Assembly: GCF_033439725.1 (NCBI RefSeq)
Contig: NW_026944390.1
Span: forward strand, 2,790,001-2,854,000
Length of the DNA stretch: 64,000 nt
From: Neurospora tetraspora
Lineage: Eukaryota > Ascomycota > Sordariomycetes > Sordariales > Sordariaceae
Direction: 5' to 3'
Below, piece by piece: positions 50,924 to 61,206 of the stretch. Every line of letters starts with the position of its first letter. Positions within the stretch are counted from its first letter, which is position 1. The position numbers were made by a program, and so were the translations under genes. Under the pieces are notes generated by a model that was not told where the DNA came from, did not search any database, and saw only the letters and a list, made by a program, of their open reading frames with translations.

Positions 50924-52577
50924 ATGAACAGCAGCACGGATTTCACTCAACTATGGCATCGCCATTTGGCCAACCTCCGCCATGACTTCTCGACTGGACC
51001 TGTTGACAGCACTAGTGTACGAGCTTTGCCTTCGGAGCCGGCGAGGAGTGTGGATGGGAGAGGAGACAGTGAAGCTACGCCCAGGGGCCCTGATTACCAT
51101 GGAACTCAAGCAGCGTCGCTCCCAGTTGGACATCAGTGGGACGGAGACATGGAGATGGTGATCGATGCTTTGCAGGAGCTTGAGGTGCAAGTTCGCCTGG
51201 CCTAACACTTGGTCCAAAACAAAATGGCTAACGGAGATCTGCAACAGTCAAAGCCCTATCACCGCCACCGAAACCCTCAGCCCCGATTCACTGTGGTTCA
51301 GAGACAATCATCTTCGCCGTGATGCCGACGGTGATGGAGATATAGAAACTGAGACTGTAATATCGTCACCTCAGAATTCGAGTTGGTCGAGGACCGTCGG
51401 GCCTCCGAAAGCACAACAAGATCGCTTCTCTTTGCAGCTACAACCACAGCTGAAAAGCCCAGTTAACCTCTACACATCTGCGGCTGCCAAGGGGCTTGAT
51501 ACAAATGCTAGAGCACGGGCAGAAAGGAGATACTCTCAGGACTGGTACAGAGATCATGCAACGCTCCTCTCACACTCTCAGCAACCATACGAAACGTACT
51601 CGGCTTATCCAGCATCACCAAGTCTCAACACCGCTCGACCTGATCCCGAGACCGAACCGCCAGAACCCAGAACCAGGTTTAGCTCGGTCTTCTCTCCCTC
51701 CCAGCGCGGTCGATACGCACAGCTAGCCGAAGAAGTCAACGTCTTGATCCTCAGCTGGGCCACAACAACAGCAACAAACGCAAACGTCAAGCAACAAGGC
51801 CCAATGAAACACAGGTCAAGTCGGCAAGGGTTCAGTACCTCCACAGAGTCTGTCCGCAACTGCTTTAAACGACTCGGATATCGAGTTCAATGCCGATCGA
51901 TTCCCGAGGACTATCCTACTGCGGCTGTGGAGACCATCCTGGCCAAGTTTCTCGCGGACTCCGATATGGACCAGGAGAAGAAGAAGTTACTGATTGTTTT
52001 TTACGCTGGGGAAGCGGGCATGGTTGGAGGGAGGATGATGTTGGCGAATGCAAGTGGCACGAGTCATTTCTTCTTGGAGGACATTCGCGAACCCATCATG
52101 TCGAGTGAGGGCGACGTCTTGCTCATCTTTGACTGCCACTACTCCATGAATTCGAATGAGAGCACAGAAACCGAAGATCAAATGCTGGTTGAGCCGGGTC
52201 TGGCATCTTCACCCTCCATTAAGCAACTTTTGGGCGCCTGCGTTCCATTGCCCGGAACGGAAACTCCCAACAGCAACTCGAAGGGGGCTACACTAGCAGC
52301 AACGAAAATGACCCAGGCCCTATGCAGAGTCCTGGACAGCACCTATGCCCGAGGAGACGGCAAGGTATCAGTGCAGAGGCTGTGCTCGTTTATGAAAGAG
52401 GAGTTACGACAGGACAGAACGGGACTCGACCAAAGGGTATTTGTTACGCAGTTGGGAGGAAGACACTTGTTGGATATCGAACTGCCTGTATTGTCTGTTG
52501 GTACTGGTATCAACGTTGGTGGTGGCAATGATGTTGGCGGTGATATGTTGCGGGGCATGAAGGTCCTCCGAGGTTGA
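50924..52577 (+). CDS. caspase-fold (C14-like) protein lacking catalytic residues
   Basis: Two coding exons of about 530 residues. The intron is either 51185-51236 (GTGCAA to GGAG, 533 residues) or 51187-51247 (GCAAGT to ACAG, a GC-AG intron, 530 residues); both keep frame. The N-terminal 240 residues are low complexity. The C-terminal part resembles fungal caspase-like proteins: STESVRNCFKRLGYRVQC, KLLIVFYAGEAGM, EGDVLLIFDCHYSM, IKQLLGACVPL, a terminal VFVTQLGGRH. In active members the first motif is YAGHG and the second DCC or D-x-C. Here His is Glu (near 346) and the catalytic Cys position is His (near 388). It is therefore probably a pseudo-protease. No partner domain (NACHT, WD) is present. 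Fold call is by motif, not by search. Confidence 0.72.
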
Positions 52578-54043
52578 CAACACGGGGGCGGCTTTCAGGT
52601 TGAACCCCAGTGGGGTAAGTTCAGTCCATTCGAAAGCTTTTCCGCTCCCTTGAGAAAATCACCAGGGAGCCTTTTACCTGACCTTCCCTCCTTCCAATCA
52701 CTTACTTTGGATAGTCTTCCGGTGGTGTTGGTGCACTAGAACAGTAGCCCACTCTAGTCTACGGCACAGCTGTGAAACACCACGAGAGCTGAGGATTGAA
52801 GATCCAATCATACTCAATCGTAACTCCGCATTTGGTGATCTCCAGCTCTTGCTAGCATGTGCTTCACGTTTCCTGTTCCCGAAGCGGTAAACTGATGGAA
52901 GACACTAACATGGGTGTTTCGAACTAGACCAAGTTGATTTACTCGCCATCACCAAAGGACGTTCTCATCACTTCTTGATCACATATCTCCAGTTGGGGAA
53001 ACGTGTTTCAGCGTGGCATGGGATTGCCTGCGTGGATCTCGCAAGATACATCGAGATTCGAATATGTCCGGTTTTGGCGGGGAATGTGAATGGCTTGATC
53101 TCGATGTGAACCCCAGCTACGGAGTTCCCAACCCACCCGATCAGGCTGAGGGTGTGTGATCAACAACAATGACAGGCATCGCCTCCGCGGAGCTCCATTG
53201 GATCAAGGGTTCTTCAGCTGTCAAACTCGAAACCTCCTTCCCTTTATCAGCAACATCGTGATAGCCAACGACACTACGGGCTAGTGTCCGAGCCCGCGTG
53301 CGGAACCTGCCGCGAATAGTGTCAAGGTGATGACCCTCAAGGCATCCCTCATGGCCACGCTCGTTTCTTTTTTTCCGTGCGGGGTATAGACAGTTCCAAC
53401 CGCCCTACGACTGAAGAATGTTTCCGAAAATGGACGTACAGTGGGAAAGGGACGAGCATGGGCATACTAACCTTGAATAGGGACTCCAGCTATCACATTT
53501 GCTGATGCGTATGTATTCATGGTCTTGTCAAGCTCTCTAACCTCACTCGCCCCCGCTTTCCCTGGATCAACCCATATTCAGCTTGGTGATGCTGGTCAGT
53601 CTCTGGCTTCAATTTTCATGTCCACTTATCTAGGATAATGCTCGGCACGAGGACATCGAGATGTAAATGGACCCTTCGACAATTTGGATACCGTTGTCCA
53701 CATCCACTAGTTTCTGCGATGTCGCAAACCTGAACAGGCTGGAATCTGGATCCATCATAAACCTCCCCATAGTCGACACTGTGGACACCATCAAAGGGCT
53801 CAGCCTCTGGACTCATCACAGACACACATAACACATCACTAGTAGTCGTTGGGGCGTGATGGCGTCAGCTTGCAGCTCAAAGGCCAAGGTCGTGATATGG
53901 AAAGCTTGAAAGCGACAGGAGAATAACGAGACATGTACAAAGAGAAGGTATAAGACCGCTGTCCTTCTCTCCTCAACAGCTTCTCGACACCATCATCAAC
54001 CTCATCGTTCCCTTCTAGCAGTATTCCACATCTGCAACTCATC
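52578..54043. other. intergenic region
   Basis: About 1.5 kb between the caspase-like gene and the O-methyltransferase. No coding region, RNA gene or repeat supported. Confidence 0.5.
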
Positions 54044-55481
54044 ATGGCCCCCTCCAGTCAAGAGATTTACCATGATACCGTGGACAACGCCACACCCAAC
54101 GTCAATTCCAGATCATCCTCATCCTTCGACCCCAACGACATCTCCATAAATGCTCATCCATGCGACCTTGGCCGTGTTCCCGGCCTCATCGACGACATTG
54201 CCTCATACAATTGGGGAGATACTGACTTCTCCACAGACCGCAATGCTCGGATATCCTTGCTGTCCAAGGCTCGATCTCTGATCGCCGCCCTTGAAACCCC
54301 AAGAGAGACTCTGCTGAGGCATATTGGTGCGGAGGTATGGCCTCTACATGTCCTGATCTAGTCAAAACCACCACTAACCGACCGTGCAGACCTCCAACTT
54401 TTACATCATCGTCATCGGTATCGAAACCAACCTCTTCCACGAAATGGCCAAGAACAACGGCTCTCCCAAGACTGCCACCCGTCTCGCCGAAGCCATCTCC
54501 TTCGACCCAGACCTCCTCCGTCGCATTCTCCGCCACCTGGCCTCCATGAACCACATCATCCAAACCGGCGAAGACAAGTACCGGCCCAACAACTTCTCCA
54601 AAGCCCTCACCACCTCTCCCCTCGCCGGCTCTTACCAGTTCTATCGGGATGTCTGCCTCCCCGCCATGAGCAACCTACACAAGTGGCTCAAGACCAAATC
54701 ATACCGATCCCCGACAACCATCATCGACAACCCCTTCACCTTTGGGCACCAGACTTCGCAGACGTTCTTTGAGGTGATTGCTTCGACTGCAAAGAATACC
54801 GAACACTTTAATGATCACATGGTCGCCTACTGCCAAGGTCATCCAGCATGGTGCTCTGAAAGTGTTTACCCAGCCGCCGACCGTCTGATCTCGGGCTTTG
54901 ATCCCACTCCTCTGCCAGACGGCTCCGACCCTGTGATGCTGGTAGACATGGGCGGCAACGTCGGCCATGATCTTCAGACTTTCATCTCCCAACACCCCTC
55001 CCACCCCGGCCGGCTAGTGCTACAAGATTTGCCCTCCGTCATTGCCGTCACTCCTCCCTCTCTCACCTCCCCTCTTCCCAACGGGAAGCATATCCAACTC
55101 CAAGAACACGACTTCTTCAACTCTCAACCCGTTGTGGGTGCACGAGCGTACTACCTCCATCACATCATGCACGACTGGCCGTACGCCAAGTGTGGTTTAA
55201 TCTTGGAGCAGATCAAGAAGGTGATGAAACCGGGGTATTCGCGGCTGTTGATCAACGAGCAGGTTATCCCGGAGAGGCGAGCGAGTTGGGAGGCGACGTA
55301 TTTGGATTTGTACATGATGGTGATGTTTGGGGCCAGGGAGCGAACGGAGAAGGAGTGGAGGCGGATGTTGGAGGATGGATGTGGACTCAAAGTGTTGGGC
55401 GTGTATGGGCCCGGGGGAGGGGTGGAGGGGATTATTGAGTGTGAGGTTGCTTTGGAGGAGGGAGAGGGTAGGGAGGAATAG
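54044..55481 (+). CDS. SAM-dependent O-methyltransferase, family 2 (COMT-like)
   Basis: Two exons: 54044-54334 and 54390-55481 (460 residues). Donor GTATGG, acceptor TGCAG. After a Ser-rich N-terminus, an alpha-helical winged-helix region (ATRLAEAISFDPDLLRRILRHLASM) resembles the dimerisation domain of plant and fungal O-methyltransferases. The SAM-binding loop VDMGGNVGHD lies near 282 (usual form VDxGGGxG), followed by LVLQDLPSVI and the catalytic-base motif HHIMHDWPYAKC near 358, where HDW supplies the general-base His. It transfers methyl from SAM to a hydroxyl of a small molecule. Such enzymes often serve secondary metabolism, but no polyketide or peptide synthase is nearby, so the substrate is unknown. 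Confidence 0.9.
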
Positions 55482-55816
55482 GGCTGGTATGCCTGCGTAT
55501 GAGGTGTGATGGGTTGGGTGGCTGTTAGGGGGGAAAGGAAGAGCAGGATGGAGCGATAAAGCGGAGGAGAGGAATGATAAGAGGTATCTCTTTCTCCTCC
55601 CTCCATGTATGCCCGTTTTGGAACCTGAAATACTTTACCAAGCAAGGTTGGTGAATGACGCTCATAACAACGGAGAGTAGCATGTTCGCGCCCCTCCATA
55701 TGCTACAACGACGAGGTGGAAGGGAGGTTAAGCAGAAGGCCAAAAATAGAAAGAAAAAAAAATGGTTGAATGGTAGTAAACCCTAACCCTTCCAAGAGGA
55801 AGGGGACAGCAAAAAT
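55482..55816. other. intergenic region with tRNA terminator
   Basis: About 335 bp after the methyltransferase. The five A residues at 55811-55815 are the T-run terminator of the minus-strand tRNA-Arg gene. Confidence 0.6.
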
Positions 55817-55888
55817 CGATCCACCCAGGGGTCGAACCTGGAACCTCCTGATTCGTAGTCAGACGCTCTGCCATTGAGCCAGCGGACC
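55817..55888 (-). tRNA. tRNA-Arg (anticodon ACG)
   Basis: 72-nt cloverleaf, no intron. The acceptor stem is GGTCCGC paired with GTGGATC (two G-T pairs), discriminator G. The anticodon loop CTACGAA gives ACG (read as ICG for CGU, CGC and CGA after deamination). The T arm is CCAGG TTCGACC CCTGG, which includes the B box GGTTCGACC. A TTTTT terminator follows directly. Identical to the plus-strand copy. Confidence 0.97.
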
Positions 55889-56206
55889 TTGAATTGTTGA
55901 AAACCGGTCTCTAACAAAGGGTTTAAGTTCTGGAGATTTGGAAAGTCAGAAACTGGTGTGTGTGGAAGAAAGACTTTTCCATCCGGGAGTCCCTGTTTCT
56001 TTTTTTTTCGGGCTGGCTCCACAGATCTCCATTCAGGGACCGTGTGGAACGGTGGAGCCAAAAGCGGATTCATGCGTCTTTTCCGTTCTGGGACATCCCG
56101 TCCCGCAAAACATTGAAGAAAATTTCAGTCTGTCAGAACACCCCATATCCATGAGGATATTTGAACAGAAAAATTGGACACAACAGACATCAAATCACCT
56201 CAATAC
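55889..56206. other. spacer between two divergent tRNA genes
   Basis: 318 bp holding the 5' flanks of both tRNA genes. The flanks are not similar to each other, so the identity is limited to the genes. No other feature. Confidence 0.6.
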
Positions 56207-56278
56207 GGTCCGCTGGCTCAATGGCAGAGCGTCTGACTACGAATCAGGAGGTTCCAGGTTCGACCCCTGGGTGGATCG
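56207..56278 (+). tRNA. tRNA-Arg (anticodon ACG), second copy
   Basis: Same 72-nt sequence and cloverleaf as the copy at 55817-55888, in opposite orientation. Here the T runs that would terminate Pol III are at 56313-56317 and 56319-56323, about 35 bases downstream. Confidence 0.97.
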
Positions 56279-56588
56279 AGGATTATCGGGTAGCAGTACC
56301 TGATCTTCTTTATTTTTGTTTTTGTCCTCGGTTCGAGACAGGCACAGGACTTCGTGTTGGCGAGGGACACTCCTTTTTTCCACCACCACACTTCAAGACC
56401 GTTCACGAATATTCTTATCACTTTTTTCAATATCAAAAGCTATCAGTGTACCAGTCTTCATGTTCATCCATTACATTCCTAGCTGTAAATGTGCCTGATC
56501 TTTCACTACACTTTTCCAACATTAAACCCACCACCAATCTACCTCAACCCGTGCATTACTCTCATCCTCTTCTCCCAACAAGATGATC
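56279..56588. other. intergenic region after tRNA, 3' flank of cupredoxin gene
   Basis: 310 bp. Contains the tRNA terminator runs and A/T-richer 3' flank. No gene supported. Confidence 0.5.
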
Positions 56589-57761
56589 TCAAAGTAACAA
56601 ACCGACCCCGACCATAAAACCAGCAACTACTGATCCAAGGATCTCACTACCACCACCGGGAACCACCGCCCCATTAGCAGCAGGCGGCGGCTGACTCGAA
56701 GCAGCCGGCACCCCACTCCCACTCGTCACCGTAGAAGTCGACGTCCCGGTACTAGTAACCACCGTCCCCCCACCAGCAACCGGCGTCCCCGTCGCACTCG
56801 CCGTCACACCCCCCACTTCCCCAGTCGTAGTCTCCGCACTCCCACTTGTAGCAGCAGCAGGTGTCGACGCAGCAGGTGGTGCCGGAGGAGGCGGCGGCGG
56901 CGGCGGCGGAGCACCTTGTCCATAACCATCTGCTCCCCCCGTCACACCCGCTCCCGCCGCCGCCGCGGTAGTAGTAGAAGAATCACCACCATACCAAGCA
57001 GCATAATCCGGGTTCTTGATCAGTTCACCACCAAACGGCTTGGAGGGATCAGGCGGGTTCATTTTCTCGAAAGGAAAGTCGCCGCCGGGCTGGGCGGCGG
57101 CTTCCCGCGCTGCTTGGTCTTTGTATTGGGCGAGCTGGTCGGGGGAGCCGTTGACGATGCCGATCATGCCTTTGGAGCAGTGGGAGGGGGTGGAGCAGTA
57201 GAAGGGGAAGGGGGATGTTGAGCCGATGGTTACGCGGAAGATTGAGGGCTGTTTTTGGGGGGTTAGTTGTGTGTCGAAGAGGGAGGGAAGGGGTTGCGCA
57301 TGGGGTGTGAGGGGTGAGGGGTGAGGAGAGGTAATGAAGCGAGGATGAAAAGGAAAGAAGAGGGAAAGAGAAGGGGATAAGAAGAGGCAAAAGAAGAGAA
57401 AGGTCAATGCGAGGAGAGATGCAGGAGTGGAAATAAGAAGGAGGAGAAGGGAAAAGATGGAAAGGGCAAGACGTACATTCTCCTCATTACTCTTCGCCGG
57501 CAAAAACCCCGAGAAAAACGGTCCCTCGATATCCGCCGTCGCAGGCTGGCACGGATGGCCAAAGTAACCCTTGACGACCGAGTGGTTCCTAGGTAGGAAA
57601 TGGAACTCGAGAGTGTCGCCCTTGTTGGCGGTGATGATCTCCGGGCCAAAGACGAGCCCATCGGCTTTGATGACGATGGTTTCTGCTGTTGCTACCCCCA
57701 TAAGGGTGCTAGCGAGCATGGAGAGGATCCATGTCGCGAGGTGGTTGTGGGAGGATAACAT
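56589..57761 (-). CDS. GPI-anchored extracellular cupredoxin
   Basis: Two exons on the minus strand: 57761-57477 and 57248-56589 (314 residues); intron 229 nt with GTACGT, an AACTAAC branch and ACAG. Signal peptide to about residue 26 (LMGVATA). The single cupredoxin domain (about 27-130) keeps a type-1 copper site: His60 (RNHSVV), Cys113, His118 and Met123 (YCSTPSHCSKGM). The second half has a run of nine prolines, Ser/Thr/Gly repeats and a C-terminal GPI signal (VVAGFMVGVGLLL). Such proteins are common on Pezizomycotina surfaces and were called extracellular serine-rich proteins. Electron-transfer role is inferred from the copper ligands only. Confidence 0.88.
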   Translation of the reverse strand: MLSSHNHLATWILSMLASTLMGVATAETIVIKADGLVFGPEIITANKGDTLEFHFLPRNHSVVKGYFGHPCQPATADIEGPFFSGFLPAKSNEENVRLALSIFSLLLLLISTPASLLALTFLFFCLFLSPSLSLFFPFHPRFITSPHPSPLTPHAQPLPSLFDTQLTPQKQPSIFRVTIGSTSPFPFYCSTPSHCSKGMIGIVNGSPDQLAQYKDQAAREAAAQPGGDFPFEKMNPPDPSKPFGGELIKNPDYAAWYGGDSSTTTAAAAGAGVTGGADGYGQGAPPPPPPPPPAPPAASTPAAATSGSAETTTGEVGGVTASATGTPVAGGGTVVTSTGTSTSTVTSGSGVPAASSQPPPAANGAVVPGGGSEILGSVVAGFMVGVGLLL

Positions 57762-60290
57762 GAGTGACTGTTGATCTCGATGAGCTGGTAGGTAGGTATG
57801 GATTGGGTGGAATGTCTCGCTGAGTGACCGAGGGTGAACGAGTGTCTGGGGTTCAGCTAAAGACAGGACTGGACTGGACTCAGGAGAGACTGGTGAAGGA
57901 AGCGAGAGACCTGGAGAGAAAGGGTCCGGTGAAGGGGCGAGCCGGACCTTAAACTACCCGGCGTCAGTCTTTATCCTCCTGATATACTGAAGGGATATGC
58001 GGGTTTGTCCTACTTATGAACCCCCTTTCGACGACCTTGCTCATCTGTTCTTTCATCTCGAGTCAAGCTGGCTTAGTTGGCCCTGCAGCGAGCAACAGTG
58101 AGTGACGGTGGCACTGCTGGCCGTTTGTATCGTATATGAGGTGACATAAACAACCAACGCCGACATCATAATGGTGCCTTGTTCTCTGTTTACAGGCTGA
58201 ACTGGGGAACACCTAATCACATGGACTCGTTACGCAGGACCGTCGAGACGTCCCACTGTGGCCAACGGTGTGACTTTGTAGCTGGTAAGTACTTGCACAA
58301 AGGAGGCGACCGAGTCTGCGAGTTCACCATGCTTCCCGTCTCTTGGTTGCGCCAAATTGGTATATAATTGACGGGTAGGAGATTTAGTGGGATGTCGGGG
58401 GAGATGAGGAGGAAAGCAGGAGTTTGAAAGGAACAGGATACTGGGGGTGTGAGGAAACCTTTGTTTACGAGATGTTAGCAATGAACGTGGAGAAAACAAC
58501 AGCCGTTTGTCGACTTTGGCCTTTTTTTTTTTTGTATCTTATCCTGAGAGTTTGTTGTTCGAACTAGAAAGCCCAGGATTACCTCCAGGCTTGGAAAGTG
58601 TTGGTGATATCGCAAATCCGAGGTTTGCCTCTTTGTCTCGTACCTGCAGTGCCATTGTCTGAACAAAGGACCGAACCCCATCACTGAAACAGTTTCATCC
58701 AGGTAACACGGCATGAACCATTCCACAGGTGTTTTCTTGGACAGCATACTTGGCCCTGGCGAGGGAGTGATGTCACACCCAACACAGCGCCCAAGGCAAA
58801 TTTGCGCTTGTGTTTCCGTGTCTCCAAACGGGCCGTTCACTTCGAGTTACCGAGTCCTATTTCGGCGTCACGGTGCCACAATGGGCGACTGTTCGCATTG
58901 GCGAGATGTGTGCCCGTCCGCTGTCTGGTCCTCCATGCCAGGTACTAGGGGCAGACAGCCACCATGGCCATCACCACCGAGCTGCCTAGAGACACAGCCC
59001 TTTCCCAAGTCCATGCTTCAGATTATTGAGAGTAAGCTCTGAGCGAAGGAGGCAGGTAGGTATCGGTTGATGCTGAGGAAATGTGATAGGAAGCCATGCT
59101 ATGGACTCGGGAGTCGGGGCTGGGCTTGTAGATGGATTTATGGGAGCTCTGCTCTGGAGTGAGGTGCGTTTGGACGATGGCTTCGGGTCTGTTTCGGTGT
59201 TAGCTGTGGCACATAAGAAAGTGAGAGCTAGAAATTCCAAAGGCGGTGGGTTACCAAGCAGGCCAAACTTTCGTTCTCGGGGCGAAGCCTGGGGGCAGGA
59301 AGCCGGTTCTAGCCTTGACGAGTAGAAGTGTGATGTCGACTTGAGGCATCAAATGCATCTGAAGGCTTATAGAAGGCAAAGGGTAGATCGTTTGGTTTTA
59401 TTGCGGCTGCCATTAGTATAATGTGAGAACTTGCTACCGTTGGGAACTTGTTAGCGACTAGTTACACCACTATCAGCATCCCCGCTAAAACAGTTGTGTC
59501 GAAGATAGAGCACCATCTAAGTTGCAATTGTGGATACCCCCTCATCCTCTCCACCACTTCCAACTTAATGACGCGGACTTTAACACCGAAAAACGTCGGC
59601 CCTCTGCCAGTTTTAGACTTTGACCATCCCACCACCCTCGCTTGCCGACTTGTCGAAAAGCATTCTCGGAACCAGTCTTTCGCTGGTGCCTGCCAAGACA
59701 AGGACATCAGCCGCCATCGGACAACCTGCGCATGTTTTCTCCCTTTCGTCGCATTCTTTCCCGTGTCCGCAATATGCACCCCGGATTCCCTTCCGAACCG
59801 GCAGATCAACGACGTCGTCCCTGGCGAGCTACAAAGTGGCCAGACCATTGCGGAACGTATAGACGGCCGCTGCTATAGGCGCGCGAACCAACAACGTCCT
59901 TGATGCCATGCCCCGCTGGCTAAACGAAGCTGTCCGGTTCACAAACAATGGATCCGCCAGCCGGGTGATATAACAAGATGACAGCCGGCCTCGACGAGCA
60001 ATATACAACACTCTCCCGCCTCGCCCGATCCATCTTCTGACCGGTGGACAAATTCTCTCGAGTGCTTCTTGGCACGAAATGTCACCATGGAGGACGCGTG
60101 GTCTGCCCGGAATCCGGAGTCAACGTAGCAACACGCAACCGAATGCTGCCTTTCGAGATGCGCCGATACAACGGGGACGGATGAGAAGAGGCTCCGATGG
60201 GATGACAGGGCTTATATAAGGATGGAAGATCCGGATAGTCCCCATGTTCAGTCTGCTCGTCAGTTCCGCAACCACCGCCCGTTCGCCAAC
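57762..60290. other. 2.5-kb intergenic region
   Basis: Between the divergent cupredoxin and cysteine-rich protein genes. Frames such as 59448-59903 and 58475-58840 show no family or signal peptide. The 3' end includes a TATA box at 60213. Nothing else supported. Confidence 0.45.
60213..60219 (+). promoter_or_regulatory. TATA box of the cysteine-rich protein gene
   Basis: TATATAA, 72-78 bases upstream of the ATG at 60291. Spacing suits a short leader and an inducible, TATA-type promoter. Confidence 0.55.
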
Positions 60291-61099
60291 ATGAAGTCCT
60301 CGTACCTGTTGGCCAGCCTTGCCTTGGGGTCCACCACCCTCGCAAGGCTGATTCCTCGCGCGGAGCTCGATAGCAGACAGTGGACGTGTCGCTGGACTGG
60401 TCACTGCCTTGGTATGGCCCATCATCCTCTAAAACACTCCTCCTGGTACTGACATCCAACAGGCGATGATTGCGAGACAAACCGAGACTGTGATGGCGAC
60501 CTCGTCTGCCGCAACTACGAGTGCGCAAACCCCGGGAGCCCCGTCAAGCCGACCACCACGCGCAAGACCACAGCTCATCCCACAAACACGGCACCTCCAG
60601 GCTGCGTCTGGCCAGGACATTGCTTGGGTACGTCCCCCCTTCACCCTTCGACAACTCACCTTCTTCCAGCTACTAACAGCCTTCCTTCCAGGCGACCCAT
60701 GTGAAACCGAAAATGACTGCGACGCCGATTGGATCTGCATTGCAGGCAAGTGCGCTACCATCCGTCCTCCTGTGCCGCCTACTACGACTACTCGAATTGT
60801 GCCTCCTCCGATTACCACCACCACTCGGCCTGTGCCTCCCCCGATCACCACTACTACGATGACTACGAGCAAACCGATCACCGTACCGGTGCCTACTACT
60901 ACGAGCAAGCCGCCCACGAACCCGGGAAATCCTAGCTGTGGGGATAATCCGTTGGCTTGTATTGGTATGTCGAAGCTGTTGCGTTTTGCCTTGACGAAGA
61001 GTAGCTAATCAAGGGTGGTGAACAGGCTCCCCGTGCTCGACTGATGCGGACTGCAAGTTTGACTTGATAATTTGCCAGAATGGTGTTTGCGGACTCTAA
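60291..61099 (+). CDS. secreted cysteine-rich protein with repeated exon modules
   Basis: Four exons: 60291-60411, 60463-60627, 60692-60964 and 61026-61099 (210 residues). Signal peptide about 1-18 (MKSSYLLASLALGSTTLA), then a likely Kex2-like IPRAEL region. Modules recur: exon 1 ends CRWTGHCLG, exon 2 starts DDCETNRDCDGDLVC and ends CVWPGHCLG, exon 3 starts DPCETENDCDADWIC and ends CGDNPLACIG, exon 4 starts SPCSTDADCKFDLIC and ends CGL. All three introns fall in phase 1 within the same Gly codon. Thr/Pro-rich linkers join modules. I do not recognise a named family; the cysteine spacing recalls EB or dickkopf-like knots. A secreted adhesin, effector-like or defence role is possible but unproven. 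Confidence 0.82.
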
Positions 61100-61206
61100 A
61101 ACGTGGTATCATATTGTTGCTGGTGGAGTGAAAAAACGAACATCTATCCAAAACCTTTCCTTTTCGGATCCAATAACTATTTTCCCAGATTCACAAATCA
61201 TATCCT

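Noticed and set aside
55778-55792. Telomere-like CCCTAACCCT (also TTAGGG near 3107 and 23793)
   Set aside because: Less than two units each; occurs by chance and in promoters. Not an interstitial telomere.
55938-56303. 121-codon frame reading through the tRNA-Arg gene
   Set aside because: It includes the tRNA itself (VRWLNGRASDYE artefact) and is not coding.
54044-61099. Secondary-metabolite gene cluster around the O-methyltransferase
   Set aside because: No polyketide synthase, peptide synthetase, terpene cyclase, P450 or cluster regulator occurs within the window; neighbours are tRNAs and surface proteins.
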